A DNA stretch of 25,033 bases from CAZLKN01 sp964560135 (GCA_964560135.1 CAZLKN010000045.1:1-25033); one strand, 5' to 3'; shown: positions 1 to 9,770, counted from the stretch's first letter. The notes: a model not told the origin generated them from the sequence alone. Translations and numbers: made by a program.

Positions 1-1
1 C

Positions 2-937
2 TCATCGCGCAAGCTCCTCCCGGAACCAGGGTGCCGTACGCTCCAGACCCGCCTCCAGCGATACCTGCGGCTCCCACCGCAGGATTTTGCGGGCCAGTTC
101 TGCGTCCGGACGGCGCACCGTCGGATCGTCCTCGGGACGCGGACCGAACACGATCTCCGAGCGGCTCCCCGTCACCTGGAGAACGAGCTTGGCGAGCTCG
201 AGCACCGACACCTCCTGGTCGTTGCCGATGTTCATCGGGCCCACGTGCTCCGAGACCGCCAGCCGGAAGATCCCCTCGATGAGGTCGTCCACGTAGCACA
301 GGGACCGTGTCTGGCTACCGTCGCCGTGCACCACGACCGGCCGGCCCGTGAGCGCCGCGGACATGAACTCGGGAACGGCGCGTCCGTCGTGCAGACGCAT
401 CCGTGGGCCGAAGGTGTTGAAGATCCGGGGAAGCTTCACGTCGATGCCGTGCACCCGGTGGTAGGCCATGGCCATGGCCTCGGCGAACCGCTTCCCCTCA
501 TCGTAGACACCACGCGGCCCCACTGGGTTCACATGGCCCCAGTAGTCCTCCGCCTGCGGGTGCACCTGTGGGTCGCCGTAGACCTCGGAGGTGGAAGCCA
601 GGACGATCCGGGCCTCCTTGGCCCGCGCGAGACCCAGCGCCTTGTGGGCGCCCAACGCCCCCACCTTGAGCGTCTGGATGGGGAGCTCCAGGTAGTCGCG
701 CGGGGAGGCGGGCGAGGCGAAATGGAACACGATGTCCACCGGCCCGGAGACGTGCAGGTAGTTGGTCACGTCGTAGTTCACGTAGACGAAGCCCGGTACA
801 CCCATCAGATGCTCGATGTTGCGGGCGTCGCCCGTCAGGAGGTTGTCGATGCAGACAACCTCGTAGCCTTCACCGACCAGACGGGTACACAGATGGGAGC
901 CGAGGAATCCGGCCCCTCCGGTCACCACAGCGCGCAT
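2..937 (-). CDS. UDP-glucuronate decarboxylase-like NAD-dependent sugar epimerase
   Basis: 311 aa, complete; the TGA stop is at the very edge of the window. It is an extended SDR. The Rossmann motif GGAGFLGSH lies at residues 7-15, the NAD-ribose acidic residue is D31, STSEVYGD is at about 115-122, and the catalytic pair is Y145/K149 in YDEGK. The blocks FASPASP, RIFNTFGPRM, GDGSQTRSLCYVDDL and the NIGN region are typical of UDP-xylose synthases (UXS), which turn UDP-glucuronate into UDP-xylose in the cytosol for glycan synthesis. Related dTDP-glucose 4,6-dehydratases are less likely because the UXS-type EVYGDPxxHPQ block is present. The ATG start gives the canonical N-terminus directly before the Rossmann fold, with only a weak upstream ribosome site. 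No glycosyltransferase is next to it inside the window, so its pathway partners must lie further left. Confidence 0.85.
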   Translation of the reverse strand: MRAVVTGGAGFLGSHLCTRLVGEGYEVVCIDNLLTGDARNIEHLMGVPGFVYVNYDVTNYLHVSGPVDIVFHFASPASPRDYLELPIQTLKVGALGAHKALGLARAKEARIVLASTSEVYGDPQVHPQAEDYWGHVNPVGPRGVYDEGKRFAEAMAMAYHRVHGIDVKLPRIFNTFGPRMRLHDGRAVPEFMSAALTGRPVVVHGDGSQTRSLCYVDDLIEGIFRLAVSEHVGPMNIGNDQEVSVLELAKLVLQVTGSRSEIVFGPRPEDDPTVRRPDAELARKILRWEPQVSLEAGLERTAPWFREELAR

Positions 938-970
938 CCGCGCATCCTATCCCGGTTCCCGGGGGTCTGC

Positions 971-1756
971 TCACCAGTGGCCGGACAGTGCACCGCCGTC
1001 CACAGGGATCGCGGTCCCGGTGAGGTAGGCGGCCGGCTGGGAGCACAGGAACGCCACGGTGGCCCCGAACTCCGCAGGGTCACCGTAGCGACCCACCGGG
1101 ATCGAGCGCGCGCTCGCCTCCCGGACCTCCTCGACCGCGCGACCCGTGGAGCCGGCCGCGGCCTCGTCCAGGGACGCCACCCGGTCGGTGTCGATGCGCC
1201 CGGGCAGGACGCAGTTCACGGTGATGCCGTCCGCGGCCACCTGCCGGGCAAGGGTCTTGGCGAACCCGTGGACGGCCAGACGCACCGAGTTCGACAGCGT
1301 CAGGATCGGGTGCGGCTCGCGCATCGCCGCCGAGGTCACGAACACCATCCGGCCCCAGCCGGCCTCCCGCATCCGCGGCCCCACCAGATGCGCGAGGCGG
1401 ACCATGGGCTTCACGAGCAGTGCCAGGGCGTCGTCGTAGGCCTCGGCGGGGGTGTCCAGGGGCCCGCCCGGCGGGGGCCCGCCGGTGGAGCCCACGAGGA
1501 TGTCGAGCGAACCGAAGCGGTCCACGGTGGCGTCGACCAGCCGCTCCGGCGTCGCGGAGTCGGTGAGGTCGGCCTCCAGGCCGAGGGCATCGGGCAGCTC
1601 GGCGGCGTGATGCTCGGCCAGCTCGCGGCGGCGGCCGCACAGCACCACGCGGGCCCCTTCGGCGGCCAGGGCCCGCGCGGAGGCGAGCCCGAGTCCCGAG
1701 GTGGATCCGGTGACCAGGGCCACCTTGCCGTCGATCCTGAGGTCCATGGGCGACAT
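971..1756 (-). CDS. SDR-family protein with atypical catalytic site (BKR-like subgroup)
   Basis: 261 aa classical short-chain dehydrogenase fold. The cofactor loop TGSTSGLG is at 16-23, with GRRRE near 41-45 suggesting NADP(H). The C-terminal PVDGGALSGHW is the normal SDR ending. The usual NNAG is replaced by VGSTGG (88-93). The usual YxxxK is replaced by SNSVR at 155-159, so catalytic Tyr and Lys are Ser and Arg, while S142 is kept. From memory this matches a known SDR subgroup (beta-ketoacyl-ACP-reductase-like, without a perfect tetrad) rather than a mutation unique to this gene. The substrate cannot be read from sequence. Start: ATG at 1756 or ATG at 1747 three codons later; neither has a good ribosome site. 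It lies downstream of, and co-directional with, the PPOX gene. Confidence 0.8.
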   Translation of the reverse strand: MSPMDLRIDGKVALVTGSTSGLGLASARALAAEGARVVLCGRRRELAEHHAAELPDALGLEADLTDSATPERLVDATVDRFGSLDILVGSTGGPPPGGPLDTPAEAYDDALALLVKPMVRLAHLVGPRMREAGWGRMVFVTSAAMREPHPILTLSNSVRLAVHGFAKTLARQVAADGITVNCVLPGRIDTDRVASLDEAAAGSTGRAVEEVREASARSIPVGRYGDPAEFGATVAFLCSQPAAYLTGTAIPVDGGALSGHW

Positions 1757-1801
1757 GATGCCACGCGCCCGGAGGCGGGGCGTGCCTTCCGGTTCGCCGA
1801 A

Positions 1802-2248
1802 CTACCTTCTCACGCCGTAGATCCGCTGCGGGCTGACGAGGACGGCGGTCCTGCGCTCCGCCGCCATCACGCGGTCGTACTCCTCGAGGTTGTCGTGGGT
1901 TCCGCCCGCGGCGGCGAAGATGTCCCGGAGGAGCACCCGCACTCCCTCGGCGTCGAAGCCGTCCAGCGGGTCGTCCGGACCGGCGAGCTCGACAGGTCCC
2001 TCGACCGCGACCCACTCCCAGCCCACGCGCGCGACAACGGTGGCGCGCGGCTCACGTCGCAGGTTTGCGAGCTTCGCCGAGCCCCCCATCGCCACCAGAC
2101 CGAGCACCTCGTCGCCCGCGACCGGATGGGGCAGCAGGCCGGCGTTCACGACGGAGGACTGGATCGTCCCGTCGGCGCGCAGGGTCGAGACGACCACGAG
2201 ACCATGCTCGGCACTCAGCAGCGTCCGGAGGGCATCTTTATCAGGCAC
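1802..2248 (-). CDS. PPOX-class flavin/F420-binding split-barrel protein
   Basis: 148 aa. The pattern LVVVSTLRADGTIQSSVV near 16-33, a central LANLRREPRATVVAR segment and a short C-terminal strand region (TAVLVSPQRIYGVRR) are those of the pyridoxamine-5'-phosphate-oxidase-like split barrel. In actinobacteria such small proteins often use F420 or FMN, and sometimes bind heme or biliverdin; which cofactor is used here cannot be told. Start is GTG at 2248; there is only a distant GGAAGG upstream, so translation may be coupled to the permease gene that ends 30 bases before it. A second, unrelated PPOX protein is encoded at 19531. Confidence 0.75.
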   Translation of the reverse strand: MPDKDALRTLLSAEHGLVVVSTLRADGTIQSSVVNAGLLPHPVAGDEVLGLVAMGGSAKLANLRREPRATVVARVGWEWVAVEGPVELAGPDDPLDGFDAEGVRVLLRDIFAAAGGTHDNLEEYDRVMAAERRTAVLVSPQRIYGVRR

Positions 2249-2278
2249 GCGCTCAGCTTACCTTCCGCGCCGTCCGTC

Positions 2279-5145
2279 TCAGTCGGCGGTGCGCAGCGCC
2301 ACCGCGGGGTCGATGCGGCTGGCCGCACGCGCCGGCCACGCGGTGGCGGCGAGGGACGCCAAAAGCGTGATCCCGAGCAGCATCGCGAGCTCCGGCCACG
2401 GGACGATGAAGGCCGCGTCCATGTCCCCGAATGCCTTCCCGCGCGCGATGACCTGGTAGGAGGTGATCAAGGCGAGGGTCATGCCGACGAGGATGCCCTG
2501 GAGGGCGACGAACCCGGACTCGATGAGGAACGCGGCGCGGACCTGGTTCGCCTGCAGCCCGAGGGCCCGGAGTACGCCCACCTCGCGACGGCGCTCCCGC
2601 ACGGCCCGGATCATGATCACTCCGAGCCCGGAGATACCCACGGCGAGGCCGAGCGCGAGATAGCCCTGCATCAGGCGGAAGAACTGCTGGTTCGCCTGCT
2701 GGTTGCGGGCCACGATCGCGTGGAAGGTGTCGGCTTCCGCGCCGAAACGGACGAGCTCGGCCTGCAGCCGCGCCGCCAGGGCGTCGGCGTCCACTCCCGG
2801 TTCGGCGGCGACGTACATCCGGTTGGGGGTTGCGCGGGAGCCGAGCACGCTGTCGACGCTGGCCGCCGAGGCGAACACTCCCGAGAAGGTGAAGCCCGCC
2901 CTCGACCGGGCGGCCACCACACGCTCCTCCTCGGCCCCCGTGAGGGGGTTACGCATCGAGACGGTCTGCCCGATCTGCGCGTTCTGCTCCGGCGGTCCCC
3001 CCTGCTCGAGGAAGAAGCTGTCGATGACGATCAGGGAGGGATCGGCGAGCACCGCGGCCCAGGCCTCCTCGTCGGTCGCATAGTCGGGCGCCCGCTCCTG
3101 CAGGGGTGGGGCGCCACCGTCGAGAAACGTCTGGTCGAAACCGGAGACCGCCCACGGCACGAACTTCTCCCGTCCCTCGGGACGGAACTCCACCGACCAC
3201 ACCGCGTACCGCAGCGTAGCCACGACGCTCACCTCCGGATCCGAGGCCACGCGGTCCGCGGGGACGGGATCGGTCGGTGAGCTCCGCAGGACGATGTCGT
3301 AGCCGCCTCGCTCCTGGTCGGCGAAGGTGTCGACCTGGCCCCCGAAGATGCCCGCCAGGATCGAGATGAACACGAGCGTGAAGACCACGAGCGCGTACAT
3401 GGCCAGGGTGGCGCTGGTGCGGAACCGTCGCGCGAGCGGGTAGGCCAGTCCCAGTCGCAGCGGGAGCCGCTCGTTGCCCGCGATGCGGCGCAGGAGCCGG
3501 CCGAGGACGTCCTGGTTGTTGGCGAGCACGGCGACCGCCGCGGACGTGAGTAGGACGCCCTGGAGCACGAAGATCGGCGGATCCACGTCGGCAAAGACCT
3601 CATCGAAGAGGGTCATGGCGAAGACCCCCCACGCCACGACGGCGAGCCCGAGGCCCGTCACGAGCGGACGGCGCGGAACGAAGCGCGCCAGCAGCGGCGC
3701 CGTGCCGAGAGCGAGGAGACCCGGTCCACCCAGGGCCCCGAAAGGCTCGGGGGCCGCGACGCCCACCGCCGTCCACGCTCCACCGGCGGCGAACGCGAGG
3801 GCGCCGAGCACGAAGGTGAGGGGGCGGGGTCCGGCGTTCGGCGGCTCCGGCAGCTCACGGATGGCACGGATGATGTTCAGGCGACTGACCCGCACAGCCG
3901 TGCCGAGGACGGTCACCGACGAGATGACGATGCCGGCCAGCAGCCCGATCACCAGACTCCCGGGTGCCGCCGAGAACCGGAGGTCGAGACCGAACTCCGA
4001 GCTCGAGAAGATCCCGGACGCGACGAAGACGATCACCCGGCCCACCCCGATGCCGAGAACGGCGCCGAGGGCGGCGGCAACCAACCCGTACAACGAGCCC
4101 TCCACGAGGAACGCCCGGACCAGTGCCCCACGGCGCATGCCCACCGCGCGCATCATCCCGAGCTCGGCCTTCCGCTCCTCGGCGAGCATCACGAAGATGT
4201 TCACGAGCAGGAGCGCGCCGGCGATGACGGCGAAAGCCCCGATCGTCAGGAACAGTTCGGCGAAGCTCCGGCCCGTCTCGTCGGCTTCCTCGAGCACGCG
4301 CATCTTCGACGCATCCACCTCGGCCCCCTGCAGCGATGCGATCCGTTCGCGGACGAGGGTGACGACGGCGTCCGACCGCTCGGCTCCCTCGAGCACGCCT
4401 CCCTCGTTCGAGACGAAGGCCAGGGAGATGGGCGGAGATGCGCCGAGGCCCTCGGGGGCCTCGGCGAGCATGCCGGCGATCGTCCCGGGGACGAGGAACG
4501 CGCTCCGTCCGGACGGATAGCCCGCGACGCCGACGGCGTCCACCACCGCCGATACCCGCACGCTGCGCTCGGCCCCGTACGCGAAGATCGTGACCTCGTC
4601 CCCGGGGTCCACCGAGAGGTGCTCGGCGACCTCCGCCGTCAGGACGACCTCGCCTGCGACGGGCTCCGCCACGCCGTCCAGCCCGGTGGCAGCGGGGTCA
4701 CCCCCGAGGTTCCGGGCCCGGTCGAAGTCGAGTTCCAGCAGGGCGACATCCGGCCGGGCGGCGGCATCGTCGGCACCGTAGCGCGCGGCGATGGTCCCCG
4801 ACGAGCGCAGCCCGAAGGCGAGCCCGTCGACGTCCCGGTGCTCCGGCAGGCCGGCGAGCCGCTCCTGCAGCGCCGGCAGCGCCTCCGACCCGTAAGCCGT
4901 GACCGTCTCGTCGATCGGTCCGAGGTTGGACCATGCCGCCGACCGCACAGAGTCGTGGAGCGTGTCACCGACGATGAGCGAGCCGGTGATGATCGCCGTT
5001 CCGAGCAGCGATCCCAGGATCACGAGCACGGCCTCCGTCCGGCGACGAGAGGCCGACCGCCAGGCGAGCCGTCCGAGCACCCTGTGCCGGACGGCGGTGT
5101 AGACGGCAGCGACCACGACCAGTGTTACGAGGACCGCGAGGACGT

Positions 5146-5149
<4 letters not shown>
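2279..5149 (-). CDS. MacB/FtsX-type ABC transporter permease
   Basis: 956 aa. The start is GTG at 5149, chosen because its GTGA overlaps the TGA stop of the ATPase gene. The open frame continues upstream to 5638 but there it only shadows the ATPase. Hydrophobic segments lie at about 3-20 and 41-61. A large extracytoplasmic region covers about 65-295. The first FtsX core has helices near 302-322, 352-379 and 398-418, with the cytoplasmic coupling stretch EERKAELGMMRAVGMRRG. More helices lie near 446-468, 498-517, 527-545 and 584-603. A second extracytoplasmic domain covers about 605-825, and the second FtsX core has helices near 828-848, 877-897 and 919-940 with RERRREVGVLRALG. The protein ends in the family-typical RIDPAVALRTAD. 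Two FtsX repeats in one chain are usual for actinobacterial MacB-like permeases. Substrate unknown; it could be lipoprotein, lipid or drug. Confidence 0.88.
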
Positions 5150-6000
<851 letters not shown>

Positions 6001-6059
6001 CGTGAGGCTCCTTGAGGTCGGATCAGAGGCGCACCGCTCAGGCTGCGCCACCGGCATCG

Positions 6060-6133
6060 TGCCCCACCCGGGGGCATCTCACAATCGGGAGAATCCCTGA
6101 ACCCACCCCACGGCCCTCAGGGACGGTTCAGGG
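6060..6133. terminator. Hairpin cluster between drrB-like gene and the MacB-type operon
   Basis: Two inverted repeats lie in the 147-base gap. One is TGCCCC/GGGGCA (6060-6076, five-base loop). The other is CCCTGAACC/GGTTCAGGG (6095-6103 with 6125-6133, 21-base loop), starting 14 bases past the stop of the exporter permease. There is no T-run, which is common for actinobacterial terminators. A second TCAGGG at 6117-6122 could pair with CCCTGA instead, giving two alternative folds. It may equally be an operator or leader structure for the ATPase gene, which starts at 6000. Confidence 0.35.
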
Positions 6134-6147
6134 TCACCCGCGCCGGA

Positions 6148-6957
6148 TCAGCGGCTCGCGGTCCGCCGGTACTGACCGACGGCGAGGGGCACGAACACCG
6201 ACAGGATGAGGGCCACCCACACAAGCGTGTAGGCCACCGGGTGCTGCAGCGACCACACGTCCGGCACCGGGATGTCCGGGTTGACGTTCCCGAACAGTGT
6301 GCGCTGGGCCTGCGTGACCGCGGACACCGGGTTCCACTCCACGAAGGTCTTCAGCCCCGCCGGGAAGCTTTCCAGCGGGACGAACACGTTGGACACGAAC
6401 ACCAGCGGCATGATGACCATGAACGACGCGTTGTTGATCACCTCCGGGCTCGGAACGAGCAGCCCCACGAACGCCATCACCCACGAGAACGCGTACGCGA
6501 AGAGCAACAGCAGCAGGAAGGCCCCCAGCGCATCCAGGAGCGATCCCCTGATCCTCCAGCCGATCACCAGTCCGGTCAGTGCCATGATCGTGATCGACAG
6601 CACGTTGTAGACCACGTCACTGGCGGTACGGCCGACGAGGACCGCCGACCGGGACATCGGCAGCGAGCGGAAGCGGTCGATGATCCCCTTCTGCATGTCC
6701 TCGGCCATGCCCGCGCCGGTGAAGGTCGCGCCGAAGATCGCCGTCTGCGCGAAGATCCCCGCGATCAGGAACTCACGGTAGTGGACGCCTCCGCCGGGAT
6801 CGATCGCGCCGCCGAAGACATAGGCGAACAGCAGCACGAACATGATCGGCGACATCAGAACCCACACGAGCACGTCCGGGACGCGCTTGATCTTGATGAG
6901 GTTGCGCTTCGCAACCACGGCGCCGTCGGCGACCGCGTAGCGGATCTCGGTGATCAT
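6148..6957 (-). CDS. ABC-2 type exporter permease, DrrB-like
   Basis: 269 aa with about six membrane segments: near 29-50 (VLVWVLMSPIMFVLLFAYVF), 65-88, 112-133, 141-167, 177-196 and 241-262. The block MQKGIIDRFRSLPMSRSAVLVGRTASD is the ABC-2 signature of DrrB-type daunorubicin and drug exporters. The ATG at 6957 overlaps the stop of the ATPase gene as ATGA, so the two are translationally coupled and should form one exporter (two ATPases plus two permeases in the membrane). The substrate is not evident; DrrAB relatives move anthracyclines, lipids and other hydrophobic compounds. Confidence 0.88.
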   Translation of the reverse strand: MITEIRYAVADGAVVAKRNLIKIKRVPDVLVWVLMSPIMFVLLFAYVFGGAIDPGGGVHYREFLIAGIFAQTAIFGATFTGAGMAEDMQKGIIDRFRSLPMSRSAVLVGRTASDVVYNVLSITIMALTGLVIGWRIRGSLLDALGAFLLLLLFAYAFSWVMAFVGLLVPSPEVINNASFMVIMPLVFVSNVFVPLESFPAGLKTFVEWNPVSAVTQAQRTLFGNVNPDIPVPDVWSLQHPVAYTLVWVALILSVFVPLAVGQYRRTASR

Positions 6958-7946
6958 ACGAGCTCCTCCACCGGCACGTCGGGATCCTCCGACGGCGCAT
7001 CCTGTGCTTCCGCCGTGTGACCGGTCAGGGCGAGGAAGACGTCGTCGAGCGTCGGACGACGCAGGCCAACGTCGAGGAGCCGCACCCCGGCTTCGTCCAG
7101 ACGCCGCAGGGCGGTCATGAGGACCTGCGGTCCGCCCGAGACGGGCGCGGTCACGGTTCGGTTCTGTTCGTCCACGACAAGGTCGCCCACCGCGAGCTCG
7201 GCCATCACCTTGCGGGCCTTACGGAGGTGGGTCACCCTTCCCACCACGACCTCGACCCGCTCGCCGCCTACCTGGGCCTTGAGCTGGTCCGCGGTGCCGC
7301 GAGCGATGGCACGGCCGTGGTCGATCACGACGATCTCGTCCGCCAGACGGTCCGCCTCCTCGAGGTACTGGGTGGTGAGCAGGAGGGTGGTGCCGCGTCC
7401 CACGAGGTCGCGGATGACCGCCCACATATCGGTGCGGCCCCGGGGGTCGAGGCCGGTGGTGGGCTCGTCGAGGAAGAGGACCTCAGGGTCGATCACCAGC
7501 GCTCCGGCGAGATCGAGCCGGCGGCGCATGCCACCCGAGTAGGTCTTGACCGGACGGTCCCCCGAGTCCGACAGCCCGAACCATTCGAGCAGCTCGCGGG
7601 CCCGCGCCCGCGATGCGTGCCGCCGGAGCCGGTAGAGACGGCCGATCATGTCGAGGTTCTCGAACCCCGTCAGGTGCTCGTCCACGGCGGCGTACTGCCC
7701 CGACAGCCCGATCCGCTCGCGGACCTGCTCGGGGTGCCGGCGTACGTCCACCCCGGCGACCTCGGCCGTGCCCGCATCGGGGCTCACGAGGGTCGCCAGG
7801 ATGCGGACGGCGGTCGTCTTCCCGGCACCGTTCGGGCCGAGCAGCCCGAGGACGCTGCCCTTCGGCACGCTGAGATCGAGCCCGTCGAGGGCGCGAACCT
7901 TCCCGTAGTGCTTCACGAGCCCCGTGGCCCGGATCATCTCCGTCAT
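6954..7946 (-). CDS. DrrA-type ABC exporter ATPase
   Basis: 330 aa. Walker A GPNGAGKTT 37-45, signature YSGGMRR 136-142, Walker B VLFLDE 156-161 and the switch TTQYLEEAD about 191-199. Gln in place of the H-loop His is the known pattern of the DrrA subfamily, so it is not a defect. The C-terminal 100 residues are the DrrA-type tail ending in RRPTLDDVFLALTG. The start ATG at 7946 has GGAG seven bases upstream; a second ATG at 7937 is less favoured. It is coupled by ATGA to the permease at 6148-6957. A perfect dyad at 8022-8035 in the upstream gap could be its operator, and an ECF sigma gene lies directly upstream in the same direction. Confidence 0.9.
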   Translation of the reverse strand: MTEMIRATGLVKHYGKVRALDGLDLSVPKGSVLGLLGPNGAGKTTAVRILATLVSPDAGTAEVAGVDVRRHPEQVRERIGLSGQYAAVDEHLTGFENLDMIGRLYRLRRHASRARARELLEWFGLSDSGDRPVKTYSGGMRRRLDLAGALVIDPEVLFLDEPTTGLDPRGRTDMWAVIRDLVGRGTTLLLTTQYLEEADRLADEIVVIDHGRAIARGTADQLKAQVGGERVEVVVGRVTHLRKARKVMAELAVGDLVVDEQNRTVTAPVSGGPQVLMTALRRLDEAGVRLLDVGLRRPTLDDVFLALTGHTAEAQDAPSEDPDVPVEELV

Positions 7947-8021
7947 TCAGGAACTCCATCTCTCGTAGCCGGTCCGGACGGATCCGTTCCGGCTGTCTCC
8001 GTCGCCTGCTCTCGGCACTCA

Positions 8022-8035
8022 CTGTTCACGAACAG
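8022..8035. promoter_or_regulatory. Palindrome CTGTTC-AC-GAACAG upstream of drrAB-like genes
   Basis: Perfect six-base arms CTGTTC/GAACAG with a two-base centre lie 76 bases before the exporter ATPase start. The size and symmetry fit an operator for a dimeric repressor such as TetR or MarR. Exporters of this kind are often controlled that way, but no such regulator gene is adjacent. No convincing -35/-10 pair was seen around it. The rest of the 172-base gap (7947-8118) shows nothing else. Confidence 0.35.
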
Positions 8036-8118
8036 CTTGCCTGACATGCACCACCCCTGGTCCGGGAGACGCGAACGCCTCTACAGACCGCGGCGGGGAC
8101 CGGAACTCATCGGCGGGT

Positions 8119-9123
8119 TCAGTCCGGGAGCCGGGGGGCCAAGCCGAACAGCGGGAAGAGTCTGGGGGTATCGAGGTAGAAGGTGATCCCGGCCACCCGG
8201 CCCCCGGTCACCTCGAGCACCTGCACGGACCAGGGTTCGTAGCCACCGTCGACGGCCGGCTTGTACTGCCCGAAGGCGGGAGCGCCGTTGGCCGACAGCG
8301 GGATGAGGCGGGAGCCGCGGCAGGCGATCCCGGGACCGAGGCAGAACCGCCGGATGTCGTGGTGGGTCTGGAGCCACAGCGGGAGCGGCGGCATCGACCA
8401 GGAGGCATCCTCGTGGAGAACCGCCGTGAGAGCGTCGAGGTCGTAGCGCTCGAACGCGTCCACGTACCGGCCGAGCAGGTTCCGCTCGGGCTCGTCCAGT
8501 GACGAGGACGCTCCGCCGGTCGCGGCCACGTCCGTGGTGTCCAGAGTGGCTCGGGCGCGCTGGAGCGCGCTGTTCACGGCGGCGACGCTGGTGTCGAGCA
8601 GCTCCGCGACCTCGGAGGCCTTCCAGTGCAGCACCTCACGCAGGATCAATACCGCCCGCTGGCGCGGCGGAAGGTGCTGGAGTGCGGCCATGAGGGCCAG
8701 CCGGACGGTCTCGCGCAGCTCGGCGACCTGGGCCGGATCGGCGTCCTCGCGCAGGACGCGGCCGTCGGGGATCGGCTCGATCCACCTCGTCGCCGGGAGG
8801 GGGTCGCCGAGGGGCGCGTCCGCGGTCCCCGCCGGTCCGAGGTCCATCGGGCGGGCGCGGCGGTTCCGTCCGTTCAGCATGTCCAGGCATACGTTGGTGG
8901 CGATGCGGTAGAGCCACGAGCGCACCGAGGACCGTCCCTCGAAGCGGTCGAAGGCACGCCAGGCCCGAAGGAGCGTCTCCTGGACCGCATCCTCGGCCTC
9001 GAAGGGCGAGCCCAGCATCCGGTAGCAGTATCCGGTGAGCTCTCCACGGTAGAGCTCGAGGGCGGACTCCAGGTCTCCGGGGGTACCGGGGGCCGTGTTC
9101 TGGGTCATGTCGCGTGTGGCCAT
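8119..9123 (-). CDS. ECF sigma factor with C-terminal SnoaL-like domain (SigX5/TIGR02960 type)
   Basis: 334 aa. The start ATG at 9123 has AAGGAGG five bases upstream; an in-frame GTG at 9141 would lie upstream of that ribosome site and is rejected. Sigma region 2 spans about 22-90 (YCYRMLGSPFEAEDAVQETLL, SWLYRIATNVCLD). Region 4 spans about 140-195 (LPPRQRAVLILREVLHWKASEVAELLDTSVAAVNSALQRAR). Residues about 213-325 form an NTF2/SnoaL-like domain with YVDAFERYDLDALTAVLHEDASWSMPP. The linker WIEPIPD is typical of this ECF group. There is no anti-sigma gene beside it, and in such factors the SnoaL domain is thought to modulate activity instead. It lies upstream of the DrrAB-like exporter in the same direction, but the 172-base gap with its own palindrome argues against one simple operon. 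Regulon unknown. Confidence 0.88.
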   Translation of the reverse strand: MATRDMTQNTAPGTPGDLESALELYRGELTGYCYRMLGSPFEAEDAVQETLLRAWRAFDRFEGRSSVRSWLYRIATNVCLDMLNGRNRRARPMDLGPAGTADAPLGDPLPATRWIEPIPDGRVLREDADPAQVAELRETVRLALMAALQHLPPRQRAVLILREVLHWKASEVAELLDTSVAAVNSALQRARATLDTTDVAATGGASSSLDEPERNLLGRYVDAFERYDLDALTAVLHEDASWSMPPLPLWLQTHHDIRRFCLGPGIACRGSRLIPLSANGAPAFGQYKPAVDGGYEPWSVQVLEVTGGRVAGITFYLDTPRLFPLFGLAPRLPD

Positions 9124-9182
9124 CGGGTCCTCCTTGAACACGCATGGTACCCGGCCCCCGGTGATCGGGAGCCATCGGGCGG

Positions 9183-9202
9183 GCTCTGGCTGATGCCAGG
9201 GC
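9183..9202. terminator. Hairpin at the 3' end of the DinB-type gene
   Basis: GCTCTGGC-TGAT-GCCAGGGC gives an eight-pair stem with one G-U and a four-base loop. It touches the stop codon of the gene ending at 9202 and lies before the sigma gene start. There is no T-run; it is a plausible intrinsic-type terminator or mRNA-stabilising hairpin. Confidence 0.4.
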
Positions 9203-9768
9203 TAGAGGGTGCGTCCGCAGTAGGCGATGAGCTTGTCCTGGTCGCTCGCGTCGTCGGGGACCGGCACGGCGGCCTTGAAGTTCTTGCCCGGTCCCCGCGC
9301 CTCCTCGGGGACCCGTCCGGCGAGCAGTTCCCACGCTGCGGTGGCGAGATCGGCCGGCATCGTCGTGTCCTGACCCGTGGCGGTCGCGATATCCCAGCCG
9401 TGGACGAGCTGGTCGCAGAACGCGATCCCGAGGATCTGCACCGCCGGCACGTCTCCGCGGGATCCTTTGACGGTGCCCTCGAGCACGCCGGGTTGTGCGT
9501 AGGCCTGAATCGTCGCCCTGCGGGCTTGCTCGTACTGCGCCGCCGGGTCGTCACCAACGAGGTCCGGCGGTGACCCGCTCGGTGGAGCGATCGGCCCGCC
9601 TGACGGCCCGGCGGCGAACATCGCGTTGCCGGCGAGCAGGTGGTTGATCAGCGTCCGTAGATCCCACTCGTCGCACGACGTCGGCGACGAAAGGTCGTCG
9701 GACGTGAGCGCAGCGATCTTCTCGGACGTCCACGCTGTAGCGCGATCGAAGAGGTCGAGCAGCTCCAT
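9202..9768 (-). CDS. TIGR03086-family (DinB/mycothiol-dependent MPI N-terminal-like) metal-binding protein
   Basis: 188 aa. Features of the DinB-like four-helix bundle: CDEWDLRTLINHLLAGNAMF (H43) in helix 2 and FCDQLVHGWDIA (D119, H123) in helix 3, which supply the expected metal ligands. The C-terminal YCGR is also typical of TIGR03086 proteins. This family is abundant in actinobacteria, often near stress and detoxification genes, and is related to mycothiol- or bacillithiol-dependent enzymes; the substrate is rarely known. The ATG at 9768 is preceded by AAGGAGG at seven bases. The ribosome site lies within the coding-like tail at 9771-9881, the arrangement seen when an upstream gene once overlapped its operon partner. 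Confidence 0.8.
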   Translation of the reverse strand: MELLDLFDRATAWTSEKIAALTSDDLSSPTSCDEWDLRTLINHLLAGNAMFAAGPSGGPIAPPSGSPPDLVGDDPAAQYEQARRATIQAYAQPGVLEGTVKGSRGDVPAVQILGIAFCDQLVHGWDIATATGQDTTMPADLATAAWELLAGRVPEEARGPGKNFKAAVPVPDDASDQDKLIAYCGRTL

Positions 9769-9770
9769 GC

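Noticed and set aside
245..3280. A 1011-codon plus-strand open frame
   Set aside because: It runs antisense to four well-recognised minus-strand genes and its translation has the His/Gly/Arg-rich look of a high-G+C shadow frame.
6954..7946. Gln in place of the ABC H-loop His, as a possible inactivating change
   Set aside because: TTQYLEEAD is the normal form in DrrA-type ATPases.
7954..8022. An alternative upstream start in another frame over the exporter ATPase
   Set aside because: It is a shadow of the real frame, which has Walker and signature motifs and a ribosome site at 7946.
8022..8035. LexA (SOS) box
   Set aside because: The actinobacterial box has GAAC before GTTC with a four-base centre; here the halves are in the opposite order with a two-base centre.
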